Below, in pieces: positions 1 through 13,875 of a stretch of 64,000 nt of DNA (positions are counted from its first letter, which is position 1; every line of letters starts with the position of its first letter). This DNA comes from Plotosus lineatus (lineage: Eukaryota; Chordata; Actinopteri; Siluriformes; Plotosidae). The stretch lies in assembly GCA_024760905.1 (NCBI GenBank), contig CM045733.1:31306001-31370000 (forward strand), written 5' to 3'. The position numbers and the translations under genes were made by a program. The notes below the pieces were generated by a model. It was given only the letters and a program-made list of their open reading frames with translations. It ran no database searches and was not told where the DNA came from.

Positions 1-742
1 TTCCGGACCTTGGGGGACCTGTGGAAGCAGTGGACTGAGTCTGGAGTAGAAACATCCAGAGCGACCGTGTACAGGCATGTGCAGGAAATGGGCTACAGGC
101 GTCGCATTCCCCAGGTCAAGCCACTTTTGAACCAGAAACAGCGGCAGAAGAAAGTACTTTTTTTGATGAAAGCAAATTTTGCATGACATTCAGAAATCAA
201 GGTGCCAGAGTCTGGAGGAAGACTGGGGAGAAGGAAATGCCAAAATGCCTGAAGTCCAGTGTCAAGTACACACAGTCAGTGATGGTCTGGGGTGCCATGT
301 GAGCTGCTGGTGTTGGTCCACTGTGTTTTATCAAGGGCAAGGTCAATGCAGCTAGCTTTCAGGAGATTTTGGAGTACTTCATGCTTCCTTCTGCTGAAAA
401 GCTTTATGGAGATGAAGATTTCATTTTTCAGCACGACCTGGCACCTGCTCACAGTGCCAAAACCACTGGTAAATGGTTTACTGATCATGGTATTACTGTG
501 CTCAATTGGACTGCCAACTCCCCTGACCTGAACCCCATAGAGAATCTGTGGGATATTGTGAGGAGAAAGATGAGAGACACCAGACCCAACATTGTGGATG
601 AGCTTAAGGCCGTTATCGAAGCATCCTGCGCCTCCATAACACCTCATCAGTGCCACAGGCTGATTGCCTCTATGCCATGCCGTATTGAAGCAGTCATTTC
701 TGCAAAAGGATTCCCGACCAAGTATTGCGTGCATAACTGAAC
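1..742 (+). pseudogene. Tc1-like transposase, broken copy A
   Basis: Reading frame 1 gives helix-turn-helix sequence (SRATVYRHVQEMGY) and then shifts frame near 158-166. Copy B has TTTTTTCGGAT there and this copy is one base shorter. The second frame continues to a TGA at 300-302, where copy B has TCA, and then runs open from 303 to the stop after KYCVHN at 738-740. The acidic catalytic residues of a DD34E transposase are still recognisable: D in DESK, D in QHDLAPAH and E in NPIENLW, with 34 residues between the last two. About 17 residues normally found before the first catalytic D are absent (compare the copy at 38935-39350). One frameshift plus one stop make it inactive. Confidence 0.9.
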
Positions 743-1017
743 ATAATTATTTGAAGGTTGATTTTTTTTTTTTTTTTTGTATTAAAAACGCTTTTTTTTA
801 TTGGTCGGATGAAATATGCTAATTTTTTGAGATAGGGATTTTTGGTTTTTCTTTACTTTTTTGCCAAAATTATCAATATTAAAACAATAAAATACCTGAA
901 ACATTTCAGTTGGTGTGCAATGAATCTAAAATATATGAACATTTAATTTTTAGAAAATAATGAATTTTACAGAAAATAATGAATGTTATCACAATATGCT
1001 AATTTTTTGAGAATGAC
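1..1017 (+). mobile_element. Tc1/mariner element, 5'-truncated by the window edge (copy A)
   Basis: The window opens inside a Tc1-like transposase and runs through its 3' untranslated region to about 1017, where the element meets a (TA)n array. The 3' UTR (745-1010) is shared with a second copy at 23745-24593. It contains the phrase TTATTGGTCGGAT and two TATGCTAATTTTTTGAGA-type blocks, the second next to the element end. Tc1 elements insert at TA, so an end abutting (TA)n fits. Confidence in the family is high; the exact right end is approximate because the flank is itself TA repeat. Confidence 0.9.
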
Positions 1018-1020
1018 TAG

Positions 1021-2060
<1,040 letters not shown>

Positions 2061-2123
<63 letters not shown>
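2061..2123. repeat. (TA)n microsatellite
   Basis: About 31 uninterrupted TA units start exactly at the right end of a MITE. Confidence 0.97.
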
Positions 2124-2126
<3 letters not shown>

Positions 2127-3036
2127 CACACAATGTTCTAGAATTTGGCAAAAAATTAAATATTCGGTATGGGTTTTTTGCTTCATAACAGGGCACTTTC
2201 TTGATTTTGATTCTTGCAATGTATTTGTTTTTGCAGGTTTTGTAATACTGTTGCAATTTTTTTAACTGTACTGAGACACTGATTTAAGAAAACCTATGTG
2301 CAATCAAATTGTAAATCATTATAGGAAATTGGTGAACAATTCACCATGTATGAGCGTAGAACACTTAAAACCACATGTTCATCAACTGAAACACAATCTT
2401 AGCAGAGGGAGGTACTTACACAGACATTCTGAAATAGGACATTACACATGGGCTACATCATTTAAAACCACTAAACTGATGTCAGTCCCCTTCCGTATTT
2501 GATTAAGAACATTTGATTTGACCTTATCTGATGGCACTTAATTACTTTACTTCAAAAAAATGTTGCTTGAGGGCATTTAAAAAAATCACTTCAGGCATCC
2601 TTTTCATTGAATTCGTAAGGTGAATCATTTTTTTTTTCCTTTTTTTTTTTTTTTTTTAAATTTGAATTTCCTTTAAAGCCTGTATTTGCTGAAGTGGATT
2701 CAAATCTGGACTCTGGCTTTTTAATTATTATTATTAAAAATGGATCAAGCCAAGTCAGACAAACGCTGTGGGTCAGTGCACAGTTTTACTAAAGATTCGA
2801 GACTTTTTATTTGCACAAAATTTAATAATGTAGATTTCAACAGGTGTTCCAAGGAGTGCATGAAAAAACTACCAGACACCCAAATTACATTTTTGTAAAA
2901 GTAATAGCTTAGATATAGAGATCATGATTACATTCAAGGACTGTGATTATAAATATAAATTTAACCTACTTTAATTTATAATATGCTACAATGACATTAT
3001 TTCCAATGATGTTTTTAGCCAAAGAAATTTGCCCCA
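2124..3036. other. AT-rich intronic sequence, no gene seen
   Basis: No exon-like frame with splice sites and no recognised transposon. There is a T-rich tract at about 2627-2657. A 68-codon open frame at 2296-2502 has no recognisable similarity and is probably chance. Confidence 0.6.
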
Positions 3037-3346
3037 CAGTGGTGTAGTGGTTAGTACTTCTGCCTCACAGCATGAAGGCCTGAGTTCAATTCCCAGCCTG
3101 GGTGTTTCTGTGTTGAGTTTGCATGTTCTCCCCATGCTTGTGAGTTTCCTCAGAGTACTCATGTTTTCTGAAACATGTAGACTAATTGGCTGTTCCAAAT
3201 CCTAGGTGTGAAAGGTTGTGTGAGTGTTGGTCCTGCAATGGCCTGGCAAGCTGTCCAGTGTGTACTCTGCCCTCGCCTGAAGTCAGCTGAGATGGGCGCC
3301 AGCCTCCCCTTGACCTGAATTAGGATTAAGTGGTTCAGAAAATGAA
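3037..3346 (+). mobile_element. tRNA-headed SINE with L2-like tail
   Basis: The head carries an A-box-like TGGTGTAGTGGTT and a B-box-like GAGTTCAATTCC, as in tRNA-derived Pol III promoters. The body (GTGTTTCTGTGTTGAGTTTG, CATGTTCTCCCCATG) and tail (GCCTGGCAAGCTGTCCAG, GCGCCAGCCTCC, then GAATGAAT repeats) match the copy at 37905-38255 on the other strand and partial copies at 11700-12090 and 34010-34205. It is distinct from the SINE family whose full-length example is 17143-17482, but the two share the L2-like tail. Confidence 0.8.
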
Positions 3347-5331
3347 TGAATTAATGATTGATAGTTTCAATATTACATTTATGATAATGGTGGTATTTCT
3401 ACTAAAACAGCGCCAATCTATTATCTAATGTAATAGCTAATATGCATACGAAAAACTTATTGCTTCACAAGCCTTGGCTTGTTTTTAAACCCTGATAGCT
3501 CATGACACTCCAGCCACATTTCAGCTAACACAATGGGTGTTGAGAGATCTCGCTGTAGGTAAATATAGCCTCAGGATCAAGTTTATCTGAAAACTTCACC
3601 CTAGAAAACATCCTCGCATTTGCCATTGTAAACACTTAGGAACACTGGTGTGCCATCTCATGCTTGTCTGACAGTGTATCACTTGTAACACTGTCCCATT
3701 AATCATGACCTAAATGCTGATCATTGCGTATTTAGATGAATGTTTCGGATCATTGTCCTATTTCATTTGTGAATGGTGGTCTATTATATTTGGTAAGCAC
3801 TGTTCTCGGCAGTCAAGATTATTGCTTTCAATGTCAAGCTCAGGCATAAAGGAGCACCTGACTGTTTAATTTAAATTATCTACATCAGTTCAGTCACTCT
3901 CATTATTTATCCAACATGGTACATTATTTATTTGGGCAGTGTGATAGATTTATCCAGAGTGTAATGTGTATGATTTGGAGCAGTGAGGATTAGTTGCACA
4001 CTGTAATAGCTCTTGCAGAGCATATAGCCATATAGATGTATAAAGGATATGAAATATACAAAGGTTATTTAAGAAATCAAAAGCCATGTTGGAGGTCTAT
4101 CTAAGTTGACAGAGCCAGAACACCTGAGTCTATTTTACTCTTTTTTTTAAAGAAAGATGAGAAAATATTTAATTATTTCAAATTTTTCTATATTTCTATA
4201 ACCACCACAATGTGAATTGATTTGAATGCTAGTTAGTTATTTATACACTCCTCGCTAACGTCACAGTGCCTTCTGAAATCCTGCAGCATTTGCTGAGGAG
4301 GAATGGTACTGCCAAGAGTAGATATAAATTTTAGTGCTCATTAATGGTGTCATAAATAATTCATCATGCCCTCTGGAAGCCTCTGATTCTTATTTGGGTC
4401 CAACTGCTGGCAGCATCACTTATCAGCCAATGAATGTTAATGTCTTGCTCTGTGTTAGAGTTTATATAGTCAGAGTACTGCACATATAGCAACCACGAAG
4501 AACCAGAAATGAACATTATGTGGAGAACAAATAATTAAAAATACCCTTTACAATGATAATAATGTACTTTATTTACAGTTTAAATTTACACCTTTTGAAT
4601 TGAACATGTATACATTATATGGCCAAATGCATGTGTACTCCTGACCATCATGTGTATGTGCATGTTGATGATCCTTTTCCAACTCCCCACCCCCACCACA
4701 CGATAACTTCCAATCTTATGTGAAGGTTTTTCACAAGATGTCTGTGAACATGTCTGTGGGCATCATTGCTCATTCAAACACAACAGCATTAGGAAGATCA
4801 GCCACTGATAAGAGGTGAGGAGGCCTGTTGTGCAGTTTGCATTCAAATAAATCCCAGTGGTGTTCAGATGAGGCTTTAGCGTTGTTCTTGAATTACTCCA
4901 CCTTGATTAAGGATTTTAAACCCAGCACAAGTTGGTGCTGTCCCAGATTAAAGGAAGTGAATGTGGAAATCATAGCATTTTCCTTGTTTAAGGCTGTTGT
5001 ATTCTGAGAGGGGTTTGCAGATCAGCATTGTTATGGTGCTGCAGGTCATGATACTGCAGCTTGCAATAATTTTTTGACAGGGTCAAAAATTTATGACAAA
5101 TATCCCACCGGCATGTGTTACTACTACTAATGACAGCTACTAAATAATGTAAATAAAATGTAACATGAACGTGTATATGTATCACTGCGACATAGGGTAC
5201 AAAACTCAAATACCCAAATTGCTTGGGAGAAACAATGGTATGTGGGTAAGCATTTAAGATGAGAATCTTCTGGAGTTGTGACAGTAAAAGTATTTTTTAT
5301 GTGATTTATTTTCTGGCATACTGATTATGTA
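3347..5331. other. Non-repetitive intronic stretch, no gene seen
   Basis: About 2 kb of mixed-composition sequence with no exon, transposon or satellite I recognise. The part at about 4250-4470 is unusually complex and could be conserved non-coding DNA, but this cannot be judged without an alignment. Confidence 0.5.
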
Positions 5332-5508
5332 CATTGTTGACTTTCGACAAGAATAGGCTGAAAAGCCGTCAGCGTGTTTCCGCCCTGCGATGGCCTGGCG
5401 AGCTGTCCAGGGTGTACTCTGCCCTCGCCCTGAGTTGGCTGGGATGGGCACCAGCCTCCCCGCGACCCTAATTAGGATGAAGCGGTTACAGAAAATGAAC
5501 TGAACTGA
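5332..5508 (+). mobile_element. 5'-truncated SINE (body plus L2-like tail) with target-site duplication
   Basis: Only the later body (GACTTTCGACAAGAATAGG) and the L2-like tail are present, ending in repeats of ACTGA. It is flanked by perfect 12-bp direct repeats ACTGATTATGTA (5320-5331 and 5509-5520), the sign of target-primed reverse transcription with 5' truncation. Confidence 0.9.
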
Positions 5509-5520
5509 ACTGATTATGTA

Positions 5521-6359
5521 TTCCACGAGGACATGTTGATGACATTTTGTTTTTCTTTAATAACTTTTTTTAATTGTAGTCAAACAATCAGTAGCTATCA
5601 TCATTATATAGTCTATATACCACCAGACAGTCACATAGTATGTAATCAATCCATGTTCATCTGTGTAACTTGCAATGAGAAGATATATAGACTGATGATG
5701 CTAAATTAATTCAGTCTGCATTTCTTTTTTAACTGGTATTTGCTTGTACAGGTACAGTGACAGTGTGAGACAGATTTGTTCTAGCTTCCCTAGTTCCAAG
5801 GCAAAAAACTGCATACTGAGGTAGTTAAATTGGTCCGCCCAACTATATGGAAACATTTTGTGATTACCTCACATATTTTTGCCATGCATCATGGGTTGAC
5901 TGTGCCTCCTGGCTTTTTTGTTTGTTTGTTTGTTTGTTTGTTTGTTTGTTTGTTTCACAATGAAGTACCTGTCTATTGCTGATATTGCTTCAATTGCTTT
6001 TTTGGACAGGTAGTGCCTCTTTTCAGGCAAGTCTGAATTATAACAAGAGCTTAGCACTTGTGTTTTCACAAGTTCTAATGATATTCTAATTGTATTCTAA
6101 TAGTGAGAAAATGTATGCGTTAAAAACTGAAATGAAAACAAAAGAAACAGTCAGGATCAGATACTCATAATTATAATTCTTGTCTTCTTAGATTTTTTTT
6201 TTTAAACAGCTTACAGAGAACTGTGTGTGGGCAGCAAAGGTAAAGAAAGGTTGAGAGTAATGGAAGGGAATTTTGCTGGCTGTTGTGTAATACAAATGTT
6301 ATTTGGTTCATACAGTATGAACACATGTTTAGAATTGTTAAAATGCATCATATTACATA
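5521..6359. other. AT-rich intronic sequence with a (TTTG)n microsatellite
   Basis: A (TTTG)n run of about ten units lies at 5917-5955. No gene or transposon is recognised in the rest. Confidence 0.6.
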
Positions 6360-6426
<67 letters not shown>

Positions 6427-6470
6427 TTATTTGTTTATTTATTTATTATATGGGGTAATCCAAATTATGC

Positions 6471-6502
<32 letters not shown>
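6360..6502. repeat. (ATT)n and (TA)n microsatellites
   Basis: About 22 ATT units lie at 6360-6426 and about 13 TA units at 6477-6502, followed by a T tract. Poly-Leu and poly-Ile frames here are artefacts of the repeat. Confidence 0.95.
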
Positions 6503-6511
<9 letters not shown>

Positions 6512-7163
6512 TTTTTACAAATAGAGATTGGTGATATCAGTCTTTCTCTTCTATTTTCTATACTGTGATGATGTGGTGTCAGTTGGAAAGCATGACAGGG
6601 TGCAAAAGAGCTCAAAGGTGGGAGTGTTCGTTCAGTGGCATTTTTTTTCAATTTTTTGAACTGGCATGCGGCTTCCTACAGTGTTGTTTGGTTGTCAACA
6701 AACGGTGTGATTATGCATTAGTGCTGGGATTTATTTGGTTGTTATTTTTTGTCTTAAGGACTGTCACCATCAGACCTACATAAGTATGGTCTGGTTCCAC
6801 TTTCAAACCTTAGGACATTTACTTTTTCTCTATTATGTTCCTGCTTTTCCTCCATAATTTTTTCCAAGTTGTGTGTTCTGAATGTGAGTTCTTAAACTGT
6901 TCTCATTGCTTATTGATATTTGATTGCTGTACTTCCTACCTTATTTTCTTGCACACCACAAAGGGTTTTCTAAGTTAAATTTCTCTTAACCTGCTTTTTT
7001 GTAAAGTAGATGAGCTGTCTCTTCTTTGTTACCATTATGCATGGTTCCCACACATTGGACCAAATGTCATTCACGAATTTTTCAAGGAATAAATTTTCAT
7101 TTTCAAGTACTGTTTATATGAGTAAAATACAACAAGAAATACTGTTTCTTACTTTCAAAGGGT
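6503..7163. other. Intronic sequence, no gene seen
   Basis: AT-rich, with no recognised exon or transposon. Confidence 0.55.
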
Positions 7164-7183
7164 GACATACAATAATTATAATA

Positions 7184-7332
7184 CCAAAGAGAAGATTTAT
7201 GGATTTATGGATGTGGTGAAGGCGGACATGAAGGTCGTTGGAGTAAGAGTAGATGCAGAGGATAGGGAGAGATGGAGGCAGATCATTTGCTGTGGCGACC
7301 CCTGAAGGGAACAGCCAAAAGAAAAAGAAGAC
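7184..7332 (+). mobile_element. 5'-truncated RTE LINE insertion with 20-bp target-site duplication
   Basis: This is the extreme 3' end of an RTE-type LINE. The last codons read as DVVKADMKVVGV and RWRQI, followed by the tail TTTGCTGTGGCGACCCCTGA and AGCCAAAAGAAAAAGAAG. It is flanked by perfect 20-bp direct repeats at 7164-7183 and 7333-7352 beginning GACATACAATAA. It is about 150 bp long and carries no functional gene, but it shows clearly where the RTE 3' end lies. Confidence 0.9.
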
Positions 7333-7352
7333 GACATACAATAATTATAATA

Positions 7353-9470
7353 TACTGTAAATTAATGATGACGATGATGATCATGTTCGTCCTTCGCTGG
7401 TGAAAATGACCAAGATTTCAAAATCACTAGGGTTGTGAGTGCGAAGATGGCTAAAAAGTCCAATCCTTGCTCTAAACTGTCTGTTGCAGTGGGGGCATAG
7501 GATGACGCTGGGTGAGCCAGGCTGAAGCTGAGACTGGCTCTCCTCTTTGTCCTCCTCGCTGCTGGCATTTCTGCTGCTGCTGCTTTAAGCGGTTTTCCTC
7601 AAACACAGACACCATGAGAGGTCACCGTGCGCCAGGCAGTACGGTCAAGTGCAACTGACTCCAAAGAGTCGGAGTTCATGCTACAGAACTTCAGGGTGGC
7701 TTTAAAGGTGTCATTTCTTGTGTGCGTCCTGTGAACGTTTATTTTCACACAGCTCACCACAGAGCAGATATCTTGAAAGGCGATCATGGTCCATACGGCA
7801 CACATGTCCAGCCCACCTGAGTTGGGCCCACTTCAACATGGCATGTCCATGTCAACCCTCAGAAGGACTTCAGTGTCAGGTACTTTGTACTGCCATTTGC
7901 TGTGCAGCAGCTTCCTCAGGCTTCGCATGTGGAATGAGTTCGGCAGTTTGGCTTGATGACTGTACACCTTCCAGGTCTCGCATGCGTTATAGCAAAGAAG
8001 GTAAGATTACTGCTTGATACACTTTCAGCTTTGTCCGAAAACTGATGCTTCTCCTGTCCCACACGTTGTGCTGTAGCCTGCCAAAGGCAGCACTGGCTAT
8101 AGCCAACCTGTAGGAGATCTCCTCATCGATATTGGTGGAGCGTGACAGGGTGCTATCAAGGTAGACGAACTTGTCCACTGCAGTGAGCTTCTGGCCGTTG
8201 ACAGTTATGGTAGGCTCTATGTACTGTTCTGTGGTGGCTTGCTGGTGCAAAACCTCGGTCCTCTTTGTACTTATTGTAAGACCGAAGTCGTCACAGACCT
8301 TGGAGAATAGAGCCATACTTTCCTGCATATCAGACTGAGTACCAGCATTCAATGTGCAGTCATCAGCAAAGAGAAAGTCATGGGCTGTGCCTTCGTACAC
8401 TTTGGTTTTTAGCCTGCAGTCTTCGTAGGTTGAAGAACTTGCAGTCTGTATGGTATCTGTAGCAGACTCCAATGTCACTATCTCGGAATGCATCAGTCAC
8501 CATGGCAGGAACATCATGTTGAAGTGGGTTGGGGTGAGCACACAGCCCTGCTTCATGCCGTTTTTCATGGGGAACGGTTGGGAGTATTCCCCATTGTCCT
8601 GCACACTAGCCTGCATACCGTCGTGGAACTGTCCGACCAGCGATATGAACTTGTCAGGGCACATGTACTTGGCCATGATCTTCCAGAGCTCCTCCCTGCA
8701 GACCGTGCCGAATGCTTTTGTCAGATCCATAAAGGTGGTTTAAAGGCCGACTTTCTGTTCACGACACTTCTCCTGCAGTTGGTGCAGCAAAAATCATGTC
8801 TGCTGTACCACGGCCTTTCCTAAAGCCACACTGGCTCTCTGGTAGCAAGTCCTCAAGATGCAGGATTCTGGCTAAGATCTTCCCAGCAATGAAGAGTCAC
8901 GAGATTTCACAGTGGTTGTCGCAGGCCTATTGGTTCCCCTTTCACTTGCACAGATGGACGATGGAGCCGTCATTGAACTCCTGCGGAGGTTTCCCTTGGT
9001 GCCACGTGGACTGAAACAACCCAGTGAGCTTCCTAAGCAGTTGTAATCCACCAGATGAGTAGAGCGCCACTGGAAGTGTATCTGCACCGGGTGCCTTGCC
9101 ACTGAAGAACAGCTTCACAGTCTTCTCCACTTCAGCTACAGCCTTGAGAGCAGTGTAAAAGTTCGTGGAGTCATTCTGGTAGGCGAATGACTGGGTCTCA
9201 TTGGCCTTCATGCTCAGCTAGGAGTCCTGCATAAGGCGTAGCTTGCGCTGAACTGTTCTTTTACATCTGGCAAAGGCAGCTTTCTTTGAGGCTGAAGAGG
9301 GATCACTGAGGAGCGCTTTGTGCATGCAGTTCAGTGATGCGGTCATCATTCTCATCGAACCAGTCCTTGTGTTTTCATGTGGTCAAGCCCAATGCTGCCA
9401 AAGCAACATTTCAGACAGTGTCTCGGAAGCTCGCCCAGTTCGACACCACATTATCAGAGTCCAGATTGTA
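7353..9470 (-). mobile_element. Decayed non-LTR retrotransposon (reverse transcriptase and 3' zinc-finger region)
   Basis: Read on the minus strand, the pieces run in LINE order. 9211-8942 carries a region ending in SGKAPGADTLP, the pre-RT motif. 8730-8497 has MDLTKAFGTV, then QPFPMKNGMKQGCVLTP (RT palm GxxQGC). 8493-7987 has FLFADDC (the catalytic ADD box), ITVNGQKL and KFVYL. A C-terminal Cys/His-type finger (CPHCNRQFRARIGL-like) is legible around 7500-7440. Frame changes between the pieces and several stops show it is dead. No clade is assigned: it differs from the RTE copies at 41263 and 44465. Confidence 0.85.
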
Positions 9471-10357
9471 TGTATAAATTCGTAAAACGTCAACTACTAC
9501 ATTTTCAATGTAATAACTAAATAAAAGTAATTAAAATCATTCATCATTTTTCTGGATAATATGCAATAATTTTAATAAACTGTATCCAGAAGACCACAAA
9601 CTTTCTTAAATGTATATATAAACACTTTCTTCACCTTTGGCTTCGGGTCAACACCTAGAGTGGTTGTGGATCCACTAGACATAGTTATAGTAATGCTAAT
9701 ATTAGTGCTTGTGGCAGTTGTTCTGCAGTTGTGAATTTCCTTCTTATCAGAGAATGCTCATGCTCCTTGGTTCTTAAAATCCTTTGCATGTTTTTTGAGT
9801 GGGTGACATTTGATTTTATGTGTGACTCGTAATGCATTTCCCCCAGAGCACCAACTCCAATTTTTTTTTTTTTTCACATGCCTTGCAAAACGCATGATGC
9901 CAAATTTTGCCGACGTCTGTCCAATCATTATAGGCTTTGCATAAATAGCATGCTATGTGGGACATGATTCTATTAAGTTAAATAAAATAAATTTATTAAA
10001 AACTTGTTTATTATCCAAGGACATTTTTAACTAGACATTATAAAAGTTTTACATTGGGTAGAGAAAGGTAGCATTGTGGCTTAGTGGTCAGCACATCCAT
10101 CGCACAACAAGAAGAAAAGAATCGCTCCCTTGAATGAATTCACTTTTTATTGTTAATTTTTTTGTTTGTTTTGTAGCCTGAAATGAAAACTTATTCAACA
10201 CTATCTTTACAGCTGTAATTACAAAGCAACCTATAACAAACAAGTAATGACAACAGTTTACAGGAAATAAACAGAATCGCTAAGGTGACTAATCACTATC
10301 CAGTTTGACTTGGCATGCACAGTTCTGTAAAAAAGAGTGTGGAAATATTGCTCAGTC
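9471..10357. other. Intronic sequence with a small SINE-head scrap
   Basis: No exon seen. A short tRNA-like A-box context (GTGGCTTAGTGGTCAGCAC) at about 10076-10094 is probably a SINE fragment. The rest is AT-rich. Confidence 0.5.
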
Positions 10358-10441
10358 TGGCTGTGTGTGCGTGCGCGTGTGTGCACACGCGTGTGTGTGT
10401 GTGTGTGTGCATGCGTGCGTGCGGGCATGCGTGCATGTGTG
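10358..10441. repeat. Degenerate (TG)n/(GTGC)n microsatellite
   Basis: An imperfect alternation of TG with GC and CG steps, pure purine-pyrimidine alternation over roughly 80 bases, so it could adopt Z-DNA. No coding role. Confidence 0.85.
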
Positions 10442-11699
10442 AGACTTTATTGCAGGCTGCAAAGCAGTAAAACATGAAAATTGTATGATGGGGTTGTTCT
10501 TTTCCAAACCTGCTTTACCTTTTGAATTTTTATTTTCTTCATCTGAATGTTGAAAATAAAATTTCATGCTAAATCATGACTAAAGGAGTAGAATGAAATA
10601 AATCAGTGAAAAAATAATATATAATTAGTGTCTAACAGTATTTCTATACTGGTTCCAAATTTCCTCAGCAGTATGAGTGGGAATACATGAAATCCCTTTA
10701 ACCTTCTGCGTGCTGTCTTTTAGATGAATCAGATGCTCATCCGGTGTAGTCACATGTGAGGTTTTATTGTTGGAGCAATTAATAAAAAGAACTTAATCTC
10801 TTCAAGAGAATGAGGGGAGGTTAATGGATGCAATTAAAACAGGATAGATTGTCTCTACAATCCACTTATAGTTCACCACAGGCTGGTCAGATAGCCTGCA
10901 TTGCAGTCCCTGACACAAACCACTGTGGACTTGAGATTAATTAGAATCAAATCACTTGACTTGTTGTTAACTGGTACTGTTCTTTAACATTCTCTCGTTT
11001 ATATGGTAATGCATCCATCCTGTGTTGGCAAAGGAGATCACGTTCTCGACAGCAGTCATGAAGAAAATAGATAACTAAATCGAATTAGAGGTTAGAGCCA
11101 CAAATTGATTTCCTTGTCACCCACCGAGCCGAAAGACTGTAATAGGGTGATGCAGTTACTCCCCTTAATTACGTTAGCTCTACGCTCCATGTGAGTCAGG
11201 AAGAGATCTGAGCATATCTAATTATGTTCAGCTAACTGTTAGACCACACCAGGCTTTGTTATTGAAGTTAATTTGTATTAAAGTTTACCTTAATTTGTTG
11301 GAGCTCAGCACAGGTTGATGTTGGGGGAGGTTTCCTCTAGAATTATCTGAGTTAAATTCCAACATACATCGTATGGCCAAAAGCTTTAGATTAATTAATA
11401 TTATAGTCATATGTGCTTTTTGAACATCTAATTCCAAAATATAGGCCCTGTTTACAGCTAGATTATTATTCTATCATTTGGGAATATTTTCTACCAGATT
11501 TTGGGGCATGCAGGGATATTTAATCATTTAGAGAATTAGTGAAGCCATGCATTGATGTTGAGTGAGGAGGCCTGAGAGGCAGTTTTTGTTTAAGTTGGCC
11601 CAAAAGCTGTTCAGTTGGCAGGTCAGAGCTTTGTACAAGACACTTTTTATTGAGCTCACTCTGTGCATAAGGCCACATTCTCATGCTGAAATTAGTTTT
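10442..11699. other. Complex non-repetitive intronic stretch
   Basis: No exon or transposon recognised. 10860-11330 is conspicuously non-repetitive and rich in TAATTA/CTAATTA homeodomain-type cores, for example near 10938 (GATTAATTAG) and at about 11165 and 11218. See findings for the possibility of a conserved element. Confidence 0.45.
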
Positions 11700-11848
11700 G
11701 CATTGTAGTTCCATTCATTTATTAATTCATTCACAGAACAGATCAATACTATTAAGGTCGCATGGAGCTTGGAGTCTATTTGAGCCAACTTTGGGCAACA
11801 GCAGGGAAGACCTTGAATAGCTTGCCAGACCGTCACAGAGTAACACGT

Positions 11849-11921
<73 letters not shown>

Positions 11922-12090
11922 GCAGTTATGCGTGTCTTTGGATTGTGGGAGGAAACCAGAGCACCTGGATGAAACACACAAGCACAGGGAGAGCATGCAA
12001 GCCACAGATAAATGCCCCCGCTAAATCCAGAATCCAAACTCAGGACCGTCTTGCAGTGAGAGGGCCATGTTAAATATTATGACACGATGC
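11700..12090 (-). mobile_element. Decayed L2-tailed SINE/LINE fragment with an internal (AC)n expansion
   Basis: Matches, in decayed form, the body of the 37905-38255 repeat: TTTGGATTGTGGGAGGAAAC, AGAGCATGCAAG, and GACCGTCTTGCAGTGAG near the head end. The AC stretch that in relatives reads ACACACAACCATTC has expanded to about 35 units at 11851-11919. Confidence 0.7.
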
Positions 12091-12839
12091 CACCCCCTCT
12101 TAGTTCAAGTGAGGTCGAATTGCAATATTACAGCATACAAAGAGATTCTTTGGCATACAAACACATACACATGTGTGCTTCAAACTTTGTAGCAACAATT
12201 TGGTCATGATCTACATATAGGCGTTCTGGTCAGATCATATGTCCAAAAATGTTTGCCATCGTGTTGTATCTGTGACTAATTCATGTACATTCTTAATTAT
12301 CAGACTTGAAATGATTGTTCTCTGACTGAAGAGCTGATTAGAGATATAATTGATTTTTATTTTATGCAAGTTCTGATTGACTGACTGATTAAATCTACTA
12401 AGGAGGTTATTTTTTCAACAGTGTCCATTTTTTATTTCTTTTATTGGTTTGTCATTTGACAAATTCTGGTCAACATTCACTGATGTTCCAATATTAAAAA
12501 AAAAAAGAAGAATCCATAAATTAAAAATTTTAATAATCCCAATCTCTTATAAGGGAGAAATCATATCTCTGTCAAAACATGTAATATTTGGTTACAAAGT
12601 GTGATGTCAGAAATGTTTTCGTCTGAATCTGGTCCAAATTGTGCATTTGGGGGCAATTTAAATTCCATATATCGGAAGTGTGGTAGTACAGCAAAGGGTG
12701 CTTTTTACAGTTTGTTTATGGCTTGGTGGAGGTTTGTGCTTTGCAGACTGATTGATTTTAATTTTATATATGGATTCTTACATAGAATGATTGCAAGGCT
12801 GTAGTATTATTCACTGCAAATGTGGTCTATGCAGGTCAG
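12091..12839. other. AT-rich intronic sequence, no gene seen
   Basis: A 67-codon frame at 12601-12804 has no recognisable motif and no convincing splice context; taken as chance. Confidence 0.5.
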
Positions 12840-13875
12840 TGAGGGACTTCATCCGATACCAAGCACCCCAGTCCAGCTCCTAATAGAGGGGCTTTAATTA
12901 TTATCTCCTTCATGACCTTCACTATCTCTGGACAATCAGAAACAAGAATATTGGAGATCTCGACCCAAGATAGCGTTCATTCCAGTCCCATCACAAGAGC
13001 CTTATTGATTTCCTGATGAGCTAATTAAGTCGATTAGCAGTGATTGCCATCAGCTTATTGCTGAAACTACACTGGAAACCGTCAAGTGATTAAACATATT
13101 CAGTATTATATATAAGTATCATAATATCTGAGTCTTGAGAAAATACATGCCTCCGATCTTTCGTGATGTTCTTGAGCCCCTTTGTTTTTAGGAATGTCTA
13201 TCTAATCTAATTTAGTATGTGGATGCTCAGGTACTTGCATTTCTCACCAATGTCCAACTCTGTTCCCTTGTTGCTGACAAGTTATGGACAATTACTTTAA
13301 GTCACAAAATTTGTTGCTGTCTCTTTGGACTTTGTAATATTGAGTCTTTGTAACATTGTGATTAAGTTCATAAAACTTAAAATGCCCAACACACTTGTAT
13401 TCTCATTCTCCTGTCTGTTGCTGATTTAAACCACAATGGCAGTCTTCTTAAAACCTCAACAGATAAAAAGGCCAGCTGTGTCTGAAGCCTGCGGTAAGAG
13501 CGTGAACACAAAGGGAGACGGAACCATCCCCTGAGGTGCCTCCACAATGCTCAGAAACATTGCTCTACAGCCTGACATAATGTAGCCAACCTGTAAGGCA
13601 GCTGGTGATCTAAACCACCAGTGGAGCATCCATCTGCAGGTTCAGTAATTTATTCACAACCAGGTCAGTTGTTACGGTGTTAAAATCACTGTGACATTAG
13701 GACTTGCCTCATCCCACGGCGCATAAGCAATATTGAGCAGAAAAATAATGGCGTCTTCCAGTCTACTGCAGAGTGGTTAGGAGGATGGCAGAGAGTCAAG
13801 TCCTGAGTCTCCAAATACTTCATGACATGTGAAATTAAAGCTTTTCTGTATGGTGGACATGCTAACCACTACACC
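12840..13875 (-). mobile_element. Strongly decayed LINE reverse-transcriptase fragment
   Basis: Recognised from nucleotide phrasing typical of an antisense fish CR1/L2-like RT region. These are CCTGAGGTGCCTCCACAATG near 13533, AACCACCAGTGGAGCATCCA near 13614, AATGGCGTCTTCCAGTCTAC near 13747 and ACTTCATGACATGTGA near 13818, in the expected order and spacing. No open frame survives. The identification rests on memory of that repeat's wording, so it is moderate only. Confidence 0.45.
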
